This document shows positions 32,402 to 40,867 of a DNA stretch of 41,415 nucleotides, one piece after another. Source of the stretch: an uncultured Bacteroides sp. (GTDB taxonomy: Bacteria; Bacteroidota; Bacteroidia; Bacteroidales; Bacteroidaceae); assembly GCA_947574505.1 (NCBI GenBank), contig CANPJW010000022.1:1-41415 (forward strand), written 5' to 3'. How positions within the stretch are numbered: the stretch's first letter is position 1; every line of letters begins with the position of its first letter. The notes under the pieces are model-generated. The model did not search any database, was not told the origin of the DNA, and worked only from the letters and a program-made list of their open reading frames with translations. Both the position numbers and the translations under genes were made by a program.

Positions 32402-34903
32402 TTAGTCAAAATCGACTACCGTGATGCCGGCACCGCCGAACTGCACATGCTCGTCGGCATAATGTCTGACTCCAGGCACGGTGGACAGATATTGGCGGAT
32501 AAGTGTACGGAGTATTCCGGTTCCTGTGCCGTGAAGGATACGTACACGATTCATGCCGACCAATATAGCGTCGTCGACGAAATAAGTGACCGCTTGCAGC
32601 GCTTCGTCTCCACGCATTCCGCGGACGTCGATATCCTGTTTGAAATTCAGTTTCTTTTCATACATCTGGTCATGCGTCTGACTGCTGACAAAAGAGCTTT
32701 TAGCAATTCCTTCCGTCTTTTGAACGGCGTTGCTACGTTCAAGCCGGTCAAGTTTTACGGTCGTCTTGATACTTCCGAAAGCGACAGTCGCGTTTTTACC
32801 ATTGATTTCCATCACCTGTCCGACACTGGTCTGCCCTTTGATTTTTACATTGTCGCCAACTGCGATAGGAGTGACTTTAGGTGTGGTTGAAGGAGTGGCA
32901 GCGGCGGCTTTCGGTTCGTTTTTCTTGTTCTTCTTCCGTTCCTGCTTCTCTTTCAGTCTCTCCATTTTGCGTGCCATCTTCTCTTCCTGCTCTTTGGAAG
33001 CCAGTGCGTCCAGAGAGGTGCGGAAGTCGGTCAGTTCCTGACGTGCCAAGCGTGTTTTTTCTTTTTCCGCTTGTGCTTCCTTGATGGTACGGATCGTATT
33101 TTCAATGCGGGCGTTTGATTCTTGCAACATTCGCTCTGCCTCTTCTTTCGCCTGTTTGATAATCTCTTTCCGTGATTTCTGCAATTCTTCCATTTCCGAC
33201 TGATAACGGGTGATAGTCTCTTCCATATGCTTTTCCCGCTGGCGGATCGTTTGGCGTTTGCTTTCCCAGTAGCGTTTGTCGCGGACAATATCTTGTAGAT
33301 ATTTGTCGGCATTGATATACTCGCTTCCTACGATTTCCGAAGCATCGGCAATGACGTCTTCCGGTAATCCGATTTTGCGGGCGATTTCTACAGCGAATGA
33401 ACTTCCCGGATTACCGATTTGCAATTGGAAGAGCGCCTGCATCAGATGGCGGTCGTAAAGCATGGCTCCATTTACCACTCCTTCATGGTCTTCGGCAAAA
33501 TGTTTCAGATTTTGGTAGTGGGTGGTGATTACTCCGAATGTCCGCTTTTGATTGAAACGTCTCAATACAGCTTCGGCAATAGCACCGCCAATCTGTGGTT
33601 CCGTACCACCGCCAAACTCGTCAATCAGGATGAGGCTGCGTTCATTGCAGTTTTTCATCATAATCTTCATATTGGTCAGATGGGAAGAGTAGGTACTCAG
33701 GTCATCTTCGATGGACTGTTCGTCGCCGATATCAATAAAGATACTGCTGAATATACCTGCATGGCTACGCTCATGCAAGGGAATCAGCATACCACATTGC
33801 AGCATATATTGCAGTAACCCGACTGTTTTCAGACAGACTGATTTACCACCGGCATTCGGGCCGGAAATGATAAGGATACGTTGTTTATGATTAAGTTCTA
33901 TGTCCAAAGGTATGACTTTCTTCCCATGTTTGGCTAATGAAAGTTGTAACAAGGGATGTACCGCCATCGTCCAGTCCAACAGTTGTTCGTTTTCGACGGC
34001 AGGTTTCAGACTGTTCGTTTGTATCGCAAAATAACTTTTCGCACGGATAAAGTCCACCTCTGCCAAAAACTCGTACGACTGAAGGATTTCCGGGATAGAC
34101 GGACGAAGTATGTTTGAAAACTCGGTGAGGATACGGATAATCTCGCGCCGTTCGTCTCCTTCGAGTTCTCGGATACGGTTATTCGCTTCCACCACTTCGG
34201 CAGGCTCTATAAATACGGTCTTTCCGCTGGCGGATTCATCGTGTACGATTCCTTTTATTTTTCGTTTCAATCCCGGTGCAACGGGGATTACCAGGCGACC
34301 GTCGCGCATAGTGGGTGCTACGTCTTTGTCCACATATCCTTCAGACTGCGCATTGCGCAGAATACTGTTCAAAGAGCGTGAAATACTTCCCATCGTACTG
34401 GCAAGCTCACGACGTATGCGGGATAATTCGGTAGAGGCATTATCCTTGATTTTTCCATATTTGTTGAGGATACCGTCTATTTTTCCAATCAGTTGCGGGA
34501 ATACGGCTATATCTCCCGCCAGTCTTTTCAGGCTGGGGTAGGGAGCGTCGTTTTCCTCTTCATCCTCGTTCCGGTGCAGGAAGCGAACGATGTCGCGGAT
34601 TGTTTCTAACGAACGGCGCAGGTCGAACAGTTCTTGTTCGTCCAGATACATGCCTTCTATCCGCACTCGTTTCAGTGAAGGACGGACATCAAAAAAGAAT
34701 TGGTCGGGAAATCCGTCCTCTTCCTGAATGATGCGAACAAACTCAGTTACCTGGTTTAATTTCTCTTCCACTTCTTCATATTGTTCGGAAAAGCTCATAT
34801 CCATGACCCGCTCTTCACCTAAAGTGCTGAGACATTTATCTTTTAGTAATTGTCTTATCTGGTCGAATCCTATCTTTTGCTCAAAATTTTGAGGGTATAT
34901 CAT
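32402..34903 (-). CDS. mutS2: MutS2 endonuclease/ATPase with Smr domain
   Basis: An 833-residue MutS2. The core and clamp region is followed by the ATPase with Walker A in ISGPNAGGKSVCLKTVG near residue 346, then DEQSIEDDLSTYSSH and LILIDEFGGGTEPQIGGA (Walker B). A long charged coiled coil follows. The C-terminal Smr domain has DVRGMRGDEALQ and the HGTGTG motif near residue 803. MutS2 suppresses recombination or rescues collided ribosomes. It lacks the N-terminal mismatch-binding domain, as is normal. ATG 34903 is preferred to an upstream TTG at 34930, which lies in the -7 box. Confidence 0.95.
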   Translation of the reverse strand: MIYPQNFEQKIGFDQIRQLLKDKCLSTLGEERVMDMSFSEQYEEVEEKLNQVTEFVRIIQEEDGFPDQFFFDVRPSLKRVRIEGMYLDEQELFDLRRSLETIRDIVRFLHRNEDEEENDAPYPSLKRLAGDIAVFPQLIGKIDGILNKYGKIKDNASTELSRIRRELASTMGSISRSLNSILRNAQSEGYVDKDVAPTMRDGRLVIPVAPGLKRKIKGIVHDESASGKTVFIEPAEVVEANNRIRELEGDERREIIRILTEFSNILRPSIPEILQSYEFLAEVDFIRAKSYFAIQTNSLKPAVENEQLLDWTMAVHPLLQLSLAKHGKKVIPLDIELNHKQRILIISGPNAGGKSVCLKTVGLLQYMLQCGMLIPLHERSHAGIFSSIFIDIGDEQSIEDDLSTYSSHLTNMKIMMKNCNERSLILIDEFGGGTEPQIGGAIAEAVLRRFNQKRTFGVITTHYQNLKHFAEDHEGVVNGAMLYDRHLMQALFQLQIGNPGSSFAVEIARKIGLPEDVIADASEIVGSEYINADKYLQDIVRDKRYWESKRQTIRQREKHMEETITRYQSEMEELQKSRKEIIKQAKEEAERMLQESNARIENTIRTIKEAQAEKEKTRLARQELTDFRTSLDALASKEQEEKMARKMERLKEKQERKKNKKNEPKAAAATPSTTPKVTPIAVGDNVKIKGQTSVGQVMEINGKNATVAFGSIKTTVKLDRLERSNAVQKTEGIAKSSFVSSQTHDQMYEKKLNFKQDIDVRGMRGDEALQAVTYFVDDAILVGMNRVRILHGTGTGILRTLIRQYLSTVPGVRHYADEHVQFGGAGITVVDFD

Positions 34904-34927
34904 ATCTTTGTTCTTACTAATGGACTG

Positions 34928-34935
34928 CAAAAATA
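34928..34935 (-). promoter_or_regulatory. Bacteroides -7 box for mutS2
   Basis: On the minus strand this reads TATTTTTG, matching TAnnTTTG, about 25 bases before the mutS2 ATG. No clear -33 box is seen. It supports the 34903 start. Confidence 0.5.
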
Positions 34936-34965
34936 CGATTTATTCGCGAAAAAATTATCAGAATG

Positions 34966-34996
34966 TTTGCAGATTTAAAAATGATTCGTACCTTTG
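34966..34996 (+). promoter_or_regulatory. Consensus Bacteroides promoter of tRNA-Ser
   Basis: TTTG (34966-34969), a 19-base spacer and TACCTTTG (34989-34996) match the Bacteroides -33/-7 consensus. Transcription should start near 35003, about 35 bases before the mature tRNA. Confidence 0.85.
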
Positions 34997-35037
34997 CACC
35001 GCTTTCAACGGAAAGCACTTCTGATAAAGGAAGTTTT

Positions 35038-35122
35038 GGAGAGGTGGCAGAGTGGTCGATTGCGGCGGTCTTGAAAACCGTTGTACTGCGAGGTACCCGG
35101 GGTTCGAATCCCTGTCTCTCCG
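35038..35122 (+). tRNA. tRNA-Ser (anticodon UGA)
   Basis: The acceptor stem is GGAGAGG (35038-35044) with TCTCTCC (35115-35121), followed by discriminator G. The anticodon loop CTTGAAA gives UGA. The long variable arm expected for serine tRNAs is present, then GGTTCGAATCC as the T loop region. A full CCA end is not encoded. mutS2 lies divergently on one side. On the other side, past the 3' end, begins the putative mobile element, which makes this 3' end its likely attachment site. Confidence 0.95.
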
Positions 35123-35157
35123 CAATAAATATTGAATATCAATCGTTTACAAGAATT

Positions 35158-35199
35158 ACACCCAGTTTTACACCCTACAATGTAAAATTGGGTGTTTTT
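35158..35199 (+). terminator. Hairpin terminator after tRNA-Ser
   Basis: ACACCCAGTTTTACA (35158-35172) pairs with TGTAAAATTGGGTGT (35181-35195) with one G-T pair and is followed by a T run. It should end the tRNA transcript and may also stop transcription coming from the opposite cargo operon. Confidence 0.8.
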
Positions 35200-35384
35200 G
35201 TATTATTTAAGAAAACTGCCGAGCGACTATGCATTGATCAGCCATTCTTTCCATTTCCAATTACCTTATGAAGCCTAAAACAATATCATACACAAAGCCA
35301 TGTCGCTGCGCTCTGCTGCAAAACGAGCAGTAAATTACTGCAACTGTGATACACAATCAATAAATATGTTTCTTATCACAACGG

Positions 35385-35837
35385 CTATTTCCTTTTGCTG
35401 AATTTCTCTTTTGCATATTCATAAGATTCGAGGATATATGGCTTCAATGATTCAAAAGTCGTTTCGGATGGGCTCAAAGCGCAAATCCAACCCATCCACG
35501 CATAGACCGGATGCGGCATAATGACATTCTTTGCAGTAAAGTTATATGGCATATCCACAATACTACCTTTGCATGGACGTTTGGGCAATTCTCCGAACAA
35601 AGTGCGGAATGTCTGTTTTCGGACACCTATATTCACTCGCCACGCTCCCTCACGGTCTAATCGGGAAGCTCGGTCATTGTCACCATCCTTTTCTTTGATT
35701 GTCAAGACATATACGCCACGTTTCAGTACGCTACTGGGATTATAGAAAATACCACGCTCGCCCCAGCTACGAACTTCGACAACTCCTTCAAGGTTGTCAA
35801 GGCAATATTTCAGAATGTTGTCAGGTGTAACAGCCAT
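35385..35837 (-). CDS. DUF6194-like protein
   Basis: A 150-residue soluble protein starting MAVTPDNILKYCLDNLEGVV. It has WGERGIFYNPSSVLKRGVYV and the segment PHPVYAWMGWICALSPSE, which I associate with the DUF6194/MmcQ-like small domain family. No catalytic motif is evident. It is the last gene of a five-gene minus-strand operon next to the tRNA attachment site, seven bases after the glycosylase-family gene. The function is unknown. Confidence 0.7.
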   Translation of the reverse strand: MAVTPDNILKYCLDNLEGVVEVRSWGERGIFYNPSSVLKRGVYVLTIKEKDGDNDRASRLDREGAWRVNIGVRKQTFRTLFGELPKRPCKGSIVDMPYNFTAKNVIMPHPVYAWMGWICALSPSETTFESLKPYILESYEYAKEKFSKRK

Positions 35838-35844
35838 ATTGTAA

Positions 35845-36444
35845 TCAGTATTCTTTAATTAACCGGTACATCGTTGCAATATCCTCCGATGCCATTTCGA
35901 ATTTAGATTTCTCAATCAGGATGTTTTGCCCCGTCATTATATAGGATGGAAGGATACGAATGCCGTTGTATAAAATCTCGGTATTGCGCAATTTATAGGT
36001 AGATATGCTTGGGACAGCATTCTTCCCGGTCGCCTTCTTGCTTATCATATTAAAGGCTTTCTTTGCCACATCCCCCATAAGCATAATGACCCTGACATTG
36101 GGAAACAATGCAAGTTCTCTTTCCAGATAGGGCAGATTTTCCTCTATGCTCTCTTTTTAAACGGCATATTCGGTTTTGGGCATCTTAACAGCATTGGTGA
36201 TGTAAATCCCTTTGTTCAGGATATCCGGTGCGGAATTCACCTCTATCCCGGCTTTTCGGAACAATGGAATTGTCGTTGACATATATGCGGCATCCGGTTT
36301 TCCATAGAAATCATCTTCCGGGCATGAGGGGACAACCTCATTTATCATGATTGCCCGTATGATTTCCGGATTGACCTCTACATTGTTGAAGTGCATATCT
36401 GTTTCCCTTTCGGATAATCGTCGTAGTTGCTCCTCGATATTCAT
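35845..36444 (-). pseudogene. Uracil-DNA-glycosylase-family gene interrupted by one in-frame stop
   Basis: Two halves lie in the same frame. The first begins MNIEEQLRRLSERETDMHFN and has VVPSCPEDDFYGKPDAAYM, then MPKTEYAV before a TAA at 36157-36159. Reading continues with KESIEENLPYLERELA and then LFPNVRVIMLMGDVAKKAF, IRILPSYIMTGQN and on to the stop at 35845. The whole is 198 residues plus the internal stop, matching small uracil-DNA-glycosylase-superfamily proteins. One base change, such as GAA to TAA, explains the break. Either the gene is dead, or this copy carries a sequencing error or a suppressed stop. Confidence 0.85.
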
Positions 36445-36448
36445 AATA

Positions 36449-36649
36449 CTATCCTTTATAGCTACGTTTTATTTCGTCAATCGACTTGCCGCCGATGCCG
36501 AAGTTCTCATCCGGCAATTCCTTAATGGTTACGGTGAAGAACTGTGCCGGGATATGGGTTATTTCGGCAGCTGTTGCTGTCAGCCGCTCAATAAGTTCTT
36601 TCTTTTGTTCGGAGGTCAAAGCCCCGCTTTCAACTGAAATGTACGGCAT
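36449..36649 (-). CDS. 4-oxalocrotonate tautomerase-family protein
   Basis: A 66-residue protein of exactly tautomerase size. Pro follows the initiator Met (MPYISVESGALTSEQKKEL) and would be the catalytic N-terminal base after Met removal. The C-terminal half has FTVTIKELPDENFGIGGKSI, typical of the family. It works as a small oligomer on keto-enol substrates, with no specific substrate evident. It is the third gene of the cargo operon, with gaps of four to six bases on either side. Confidence 0.85.
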   Translation of the reverse strand: MPYISVESGALTSEQKKELIERLTATAAEITHIPAQFFTVTIKELPDENFGIGGKSIDEIKRSYKG

Positions 36650-36655
36650 AATATA

Positions 36656-37225
36656 TTATAATTTTAATTTAGACAGAATTAGAGCCATGTTCTGACTAAG
36701 ATTGCGCATATTGGCAATTCCCTCGTCATCTTTAAGGACATCGCCAATTTCTCGCCCATAAACCATGTTCCAATATGTCGAGCCTATGACAATCATCTCT
36801 TTATTGAGAAAAAAATGATTCATTGTATCGACCGCCGTCATACCTCCGGCACGACGTACTGCGGCAACAGCCACGCCCAGTTTGTGTTTCAATATTCCCG
36901 GATTGACAGCAGCGATAACGCCACCTCTGTCCAACAATGCTTTCATTCGAGAGGAAACATCTGCTGAATAAACCGGCGAACCGAGAATTATCCCGTCAGC
37001 TCCAACCATTTTGCTAAATACCTCGGCAAAACCGTCTTTGCGGAATACACAATTGCCTTTACCTTTACAGGCAAAACAAGCACGGCATGGCTCTATATCT
37101 ACATCTGCCAATTGAATAAGCTCGGTTCCAATTCCTTTCTTATTCAGTTCTTCAAATATGATGCGGATTATGATTGCCGTATTGCCATCTTTCCGTGCGC
37201 TGCCGTTAATACCGATTACTTTCAT
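36656..37225 (-). CDS. Flavodoxin-fold NAD(P)H-dependent oxidoreductase
   Basis: A 189-residue protein of the NADPH-dependent FMN reductase/iron-sulfur flavoprotein group. The FMN phosphate loop is INGSARKDGNTA near residue 5. PCRACFACKGKGNCVFRKDG near 47 holds four Cys, a possible cluster or redox site. GADGIILGSPVYSADVSS near 76 also contacts FMN. It probably reduces quinones or nitro compounds or passes electrons to a partner. The start overlaps the stop of the preceding zinc-ribbon gene by four bases (ATGA). Confidence 0.87.
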   Translation of the reverse strand: MKVIGINGSARKDGNTAIIIRIIFEELNKKGIGTELIQLADVDIEPCRACFACKGKGNCVFRKDGFAEVFSKMVGADGIILGSPVYSADVSSRMKALLDRGGVIAAVNPGILKHKLGVAVAAVRRAGGMTAVDTMNHFFLNKEMIVIGSTYWNMVYGREIGDVLKDDEGIANMRNLSQNMALILSKLKL

Positions 37226-37788
37226 TGTAGAAATGACTTTAATGAATCATTGGCAAACATTGTCGGAGTGAACTCCACAATCTGATAATCAGCTATGCCA
37301 TTGATGTGGAACGGGTCTTTGACAATGATAGCATCAACCGCTTCACGGTTATCTGCTTTTATCATTATCACTCCGCCGACACGAGGAGTCTGCGGCCCGG
37401 AGGCAATGAAGTCACCGGCTGCATAATGTTTGGCGAGATATTCACGGTGCGCACTCAGATAGTTATCAACCTCGCTCAACGGCTTTTTGTATGTGAGAAT
37501 TGCAATAAACATAACGAGTCTATTTTTCCAGCGTTTAAGGTGAGGGAAGAATTGACGCATCATGTCTTTAGCCTGTTCCTGTGTTAAGTTCTGTCCTGAC
37601 TGCTTGTTTATCTCATCAGTGAATTGGGCGCAGTGGTCAATCATCTGCTCCATAGTCATATCCTGCGCAAACTTGCCATCTTTGTAGCAGTAGATGCAAT
37701 AATCTTCATTGAGTGTGCCATCGGTATTCGTACCGAGGATTTCATTTGTTAGCGGCATTCCGCAGCTTTGGCAGAATTTTTGTTCCAT
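37222..37788 (-). CDS. Zinc-ribbon protein with YCII-like domain
   Basis: A 188-residue, two-part protein. The N-terminal zinc ribbon is MEQKFCQSCGMPL followed by DYCIYCYKDGKFAQDMTMEQ, with four Cys as ligands. A YCII-like domain follows (VDNYLSAHREYLAKHY, GDFIASGPQTPRVGGVIM, VDAIIVKDPFHINGIADYQI). ATG 37788 is preferred because family members begin with a short lead into FCQSCGMP; the frame is open back to a TTG at 37839. It is the first gene of the cargo operon, downstream of a large structured leader. The function is unknown. Confidence 0.82.
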   Translation of the reverse strand: MEQKFCQSCGMPLTNEILGTNTDGTLNEDYCIYCYKDGKFAQDMTMEQMIDHCAQFTDEINKQSGQNLTQEQAKDMMRQFFPHLKRWKNRLVMFIAILTYKKPLSEVDNYLSAHREYLAKHYAAGDFIASGPQTPRVGGVIMIKADNREAVDAIIVKDPFHINGIADYQIVEFTPTMFANDSLKSFLQ

Positions 37789-37864
37789 ATCGTTTTTCTT
37801 TTCGCCCATCAGTCCAACAGGGTAGGTTATTAAATACAAAAGCGTGGACTACCTATGTCAATCT

Positions 37865-37985
37865 AACTTGACGGCCCTGAGAAAGCCTATGATGCAGATA
37901 CAACAATAGCAGCCCACGCTATATGCGTGAGAACCACTATGCTATCTCTTGCATCAAATTTGAAAGGCTCTCAGGTTTTCAAGTT
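37865..37985. other. 121-bp nested inverted repeat (possible structured RNA or recombination site)
   Basis: Paired arms nest inside one another: AACTTG (37865) with CAAGTT (37980); CCTGAGA (37876) with TCTCAGG (37969); GATGCA (37891) with TGCATC (37950); ATAGCA (37906) with TGCTAT (37940); CACGC (37915) with GCGTG (37925). On the minus strand it lies between the relaxase stop and the cargo operon start, so it may be a leader or terminator RNA. A folded single-strand recombination site is another option. I do not recognise the family. The rest of 37789-38091 shows no gene. Confidence 0.6.
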
Positions 37986-38091
37986 ACAAGATGAGCATAA
38001 CGCTTCTTTTTCTTATGTCTTGGAAAGAGTTGCCCCTATCCGAATGCAAAATTAGTTATTTTATTGATGTTTTGCATTATATAGAGCGGAA

Positions 38092-39495
38092 TTATAGCTT
38101 GAATCCTCTACTTTTTCTTGGCTCTTCCGCTGATTGTCGTAAACCTTGCCAAAGTTTCTCCCATTGCTCTTTGAACCATTCGCCTATCGGTTGCCTGTTT
38201 ATTGTAAGCACCAATTTATTATTATCAACCGAACTTTTCTCAATCTTGAAAATATCGTTCTTTATGTCAAATTTTCGTCTATGCTCTTCGGAATAGATTT
38301 TCCCATTACATCTGATTGCTTCCTTTTTTGTCAAAAGACTGTTTACCATATCTTTGGTAAATCCGATGGCATAGCAGAGTTTTTCCATTCTCAACATCTC
38401 TTTGAGTAAAGGGAACCAGTTGAACGCTTTTTCAAGAATGGTGTTCAATCGTGATATTTCCTTGTCTTTGGTTTCAAGCTCTTGATTATGTATTCCTTGT
38501 AGGTTATGAATCTGCTTGCCGTGCTGTTCCTGCATTTGTTGCATCTTGGCTTTTAATTCATCAATACCCTTGTCACGCTTGGCAATTTCATGACGTAAAT
38601 TCTCATTGGTTTGTTCCAAATCTTTCAATTTTCCGCTTCCGAAAAGAGAACCGACACCGCTTGCTATGGCTGTGGCTGCATCGGTAGCTGCACTTTTGAG
38701 TTTGTCGGTGCGTATCTCCGATTTTACCTGTTTGAGTTCTTGCTCAGCAAGAGTTACCTGCTGCTTCTTGTGCCTTTGGGTTTCCTCTATACGTTGCAGT
38801 TCGGCTTTCTGTTTCTTTATGATGAAATCGTTACGTTCCAGATGTTCCTTGCCTGTTTCGGTTTTAGATTGTCCTCGTTCCATCAGGAGAATGTCAGAAG
38901 CCAAACTTTGCATTTCGGTCATATCCTCGTCATTGAGTTTACAGCTCTTTCCTGTATCGTGGTTCATCCAATCGAAAACGATATGAGCGTGATAATTCGG
39001 CTTGAACCACTTTCCATCAATTTGGAAACTCTCCCTATTTTCGGCTTCGGGTTGTCCGCTCAGCCAATGTCCTTCATCTTTGTGCAGGAAGATTTGCAGC
39101 GGAGTAATACCCCAGCGTTGTTTGCACTCCTCGCCAAATTTACGCACATCTGCCAATGTGGTGTCCGCTCTGATGAGCAACACCCCCTCACGGATAGGTG
39201 AACACCCTGCCACCTTGATGATTTTTCCGTTCTTGCCTTTGCGTTCACGTTCTTTCTCCTGCATGGCACGTCCGGTCTTTTCCTTGACCATCCGTTTGAT
39301 GTTGTCGTAATGTGTCCGCAATTCGGTAGTGCCGAAGTCAGGATTTACCCACTGCTCGTTATCGGTGGAAAGTTTGGAAACGACATAGATTCTGGACTCT
39401 CCGATGTTGCGCATGTACTCGGCAGTCCTTCGGTTGTGTGCCTCGCTCGATGCGATGTTGCAAGGCTTGATATGTATGCTTGATTTTGTTGCCAT
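38092..39495 (-). CDS. MobV/Pre-type relaxase (mobilization protein)
   Basis: A 467-residue relaxase. The N-terminus SSIHIKPCNIASSEAHNRRT opens the Mob_Pre domain. The metal-binding His motif appears as FLHKDEGHW near residue 137 and NYHAHIVFDWMNHDTGK near 183. A long coiled coil (about 215-360) and a basic C-terminus follow. Such proteins nick oriT and lead the transferred strand. They are mobilized by the transfer apparatus of a larger conjugative element. The hairpin-rich DNA just upstream is its likely oriT, and the primase gene lies beyond, as in NBU-type mobilizable elements. Confidence 0.9.
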   Translation of the reverse strand: MATKSSIHIKPCNIASSEAHNRRTAEYMRNIGESRIYVVSKLSTDNEQWVNPDFGTTELRTHYDNIKRMVKEKTGRAMQEKERERKGKNGKIIKVAGCSPIREGVLLIRADTTLADVRKFGEECKQRWGITPLQIFLHKDEGHWLSGQPEAENRESFQIDGKWFKPNYHAHIVFDWMNHDTGKSCKLNDEDMTEMQSLASDILLMERGQSKTETGKEHLERNDFIIKKQKAELQRIEETQRHKKQQVTLAEQELKQVKSEIRTDKLKSAATDAATAIASGVGSLFGSGKLKDLEQTNENLRHEIAKRDKGIDELKAKMQQMQEQHGKQIHNLQGIHNQELETKDKEISRLNTILEKAFNWFPLLKEMLRMEKLCYAIGFTKDMVNSLLTKKEAIRCNGKIYSEEHRRKFDIKNDIFKIEKSSVDNNKLVLTINRQPIGEWFKEQWEKLWQGLRQSAEEPRKSRGFKL

Positions 39496-39700
39496 AGTTT
39501 TTTGTTTACATTAGATTACTTTGTTCGCTCGCTGTGGGGTTCTTAGGGGTGCAACCCATAAGCGGTGATTGCAAAGAGAGGGTCACTCTTTGCTCGGGGT
39601 TCTCAGGGGTGAACGCCCTGAGTGGGTCATTAGGGCAAAGCCCTAATCCCCTCGGGAGAGCCCACAACTACGAAAGCGGAGCGTGTAGTTATAGTGGGCT
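39496..39700. other. Candidate oriT with five successive hairpins
   Basis: This stretch lies between the primase and relaxase genes, where MobV elements carry oriT. Inverted repeats are CTTAGGG..CCCATAAG (39542-39562), GCAAAGAG..CTCTTTGC (39571-39593), CTCAGGG..CCCTGAG (39602-39622), TTAGGGC-AAA-GCCCTAA (39630-39646) and AGCCCACAACTAC..GTAGTTATAGTGGGCT (39659-39700). GGGGTTCT(T/C)AGGGGTG repeats directly 60 bases apart. The nick site is not identified. Confidence 0.65.
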
Positions 39701-40655
39701 ATAACCGAAAGCCGTTCTTCTTTTTCGGTGGCTGGGTGTGCGTCTCTCTTACGGACTGGACTTGCCTGTTTCTTTCAGCCTGTTTCTGTAGGTATTCGTT
39801 CAAGTCCTTGCATCCGCTGTAGGTCTGCGAAGCGTCACGGATGTATAAGTCTCTGCCGTATTCCATACGGATTTGCCGGAGTGCTTCCATCCCTGCACGG
39901 TCATTATCAAAGAAACAATGTATGCGCTCGTAGCTACCCAACGGATAGAGAGCCTTGCTCACATTCGATACAGAGTTCAATACCATATAATCTTGTCTGT
40001 CCAGTTCGGGAAATTTTGGGCAATTTTCCAATCTCAAAGTAAGAAATGAAAGATAGTCCATAAATCCCTCGAACACATAACACGTTTCCCTCGCTTTTCC
40101 CGCCTGTCTGATGTGGGAGATTTCCTTAGGGGCAATACAGCCCTTGAAATAACGGTTGCGAATCTCATAGCCGCCCGATATGTTTGGAAAGGCAATGGCG
40201 AAATACCGTTTGCCGTTGTTGGTGAAATGAGCTTCGCGGCATTCTCTTTTCGCCAGTTCCGTGTTTATTCCCCTTTCCTGCAAATAGGAGAGCAGGACAG
40301 GAGAAGAAAGCGGTACAATCTCCAGTTGTTGAAAACGTGGCTCGGAAGATGACTGCTTGCCAAAAGAGAAAGAATCAGGACGGATATGTGGTGTCTGTTC
40401 TGCTATGCGTTCTAATATATAAGGTATATGGTCGGTAGCATATAAGTGTGAAGCCAGTTCGATGATGCCGCCGCCTTTGCCGAGTGCAAAATCATACCAT
40501 TGGTTGCGCTCGGTATTTACCTTGAACGAGGCTTCGGTTTCTTCCCTTAACGGTGATTTGTACCATAGGTTGATACCCTGTTGCTTGACGGGAGAATATC
40601 CCAAACTGTGCAGATAATCTGTTATCCTGATTTGCTTGGCTGTCTGTATATCCAT
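39699..40655 (-). CDS. Toprim-domain primase-like protein
   Basis: A 318-residue replication/mobilization primase. It starts MDIQTAKQIRITDYLHSLGY. The CHC2-like N-terminal domain (LWYKSPLREETEASFKVN, WYDFALGKGGGIIEL) lacks the zinc-binding Cys/His set. The Toprim domain has CYVFEGFMDYLSF (catalytic Glu) and HCFFDNDRAGMEAL (the Asp pair). ATG 40655 is chosen from family starts, though the frame extends to 40739. It resembles primases of Bacteroides mobilizable elements (PrmN1 type), which prime the transferred strand. It lies directly upstream of the oriT candidate. Confidence 0.87.
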   Translation of the reverse strand: MDIQTAKQIRITDYLHSLGYSPVKQQGINLWYKSPLREETEASFKVNTERNQWYDFALGKGGGIIELASHLYATDHIPYILERIAEQTPHIRPDSFSFGKQSSSEPRFQQLEIVPLSSPVLLSYLQERGINTELAKRECREAHFTNNGKRYFAIAFPNISGGYEIRNRYFKGCIAPKEISHIRQAGKARETCYVFEGFMDYLSFLTLRLENCPKFPELDRQDYMVLNSVSNVSKALYPLGSYERIHCFFDNDRAGMEALRQIRMEYGRDLYIRDASQTYSGCKDLNEYLQKQAERNRQVQSVRETHTQPPKKKNGFRL

Positions 40656-40771
40656 AAAATGATTGTTTGAGTAGTTGGTGAATTGGTTTATTTCTCTTTT
40701 CGCCCGTACATTTTTATGAAGTACGGTCTGTATAACCACTTCACTAAATTGTCGTATATATAGAATACGGC

Positions 40772-40852
40772 AATAAAGTGAAGCGGTTTATCCATTCCTT
40801 GCATCACTTCGCTTTATCCTTAATATATAGACCCACAGAATAAAGTGAAGCG
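40772..40852. repeat. Two direct 14-bp repeats between the primase and RepA-like genes
   Basis: AATAAAGTGAAGCG occurs at 40772-40785 and 40839-40852. A related inverted copy (ACTTCGCTTTAT) is at 40806-40817. The spacing and position suit operator or iteron-like binding sites for the neighbouring RepA-like protein, but this is inference. Confidence 0.55.
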
Positions 40853-40867
40853 ATTACAAGCAACAGG

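Noticed and set aside
32369..34541. Several plus-strand frames of 100-170 codons opposite mutS2
   Set aside because: MutS2 on the minus strand has complete motifs throughout; the opposite frames have unusual composition and no recognisable domain.
34963..35271. A 102-codon frame spanning tRNA-Ser
   Set aside because: It is accidental coding across a clear tRNA gene and its promoter and terminator.
37840..38091. A short gene between the relaxase and the cargo operon
   Set aside because: No frame of useful length with a start was found; the nested inverted repeat explains the apparent structure.
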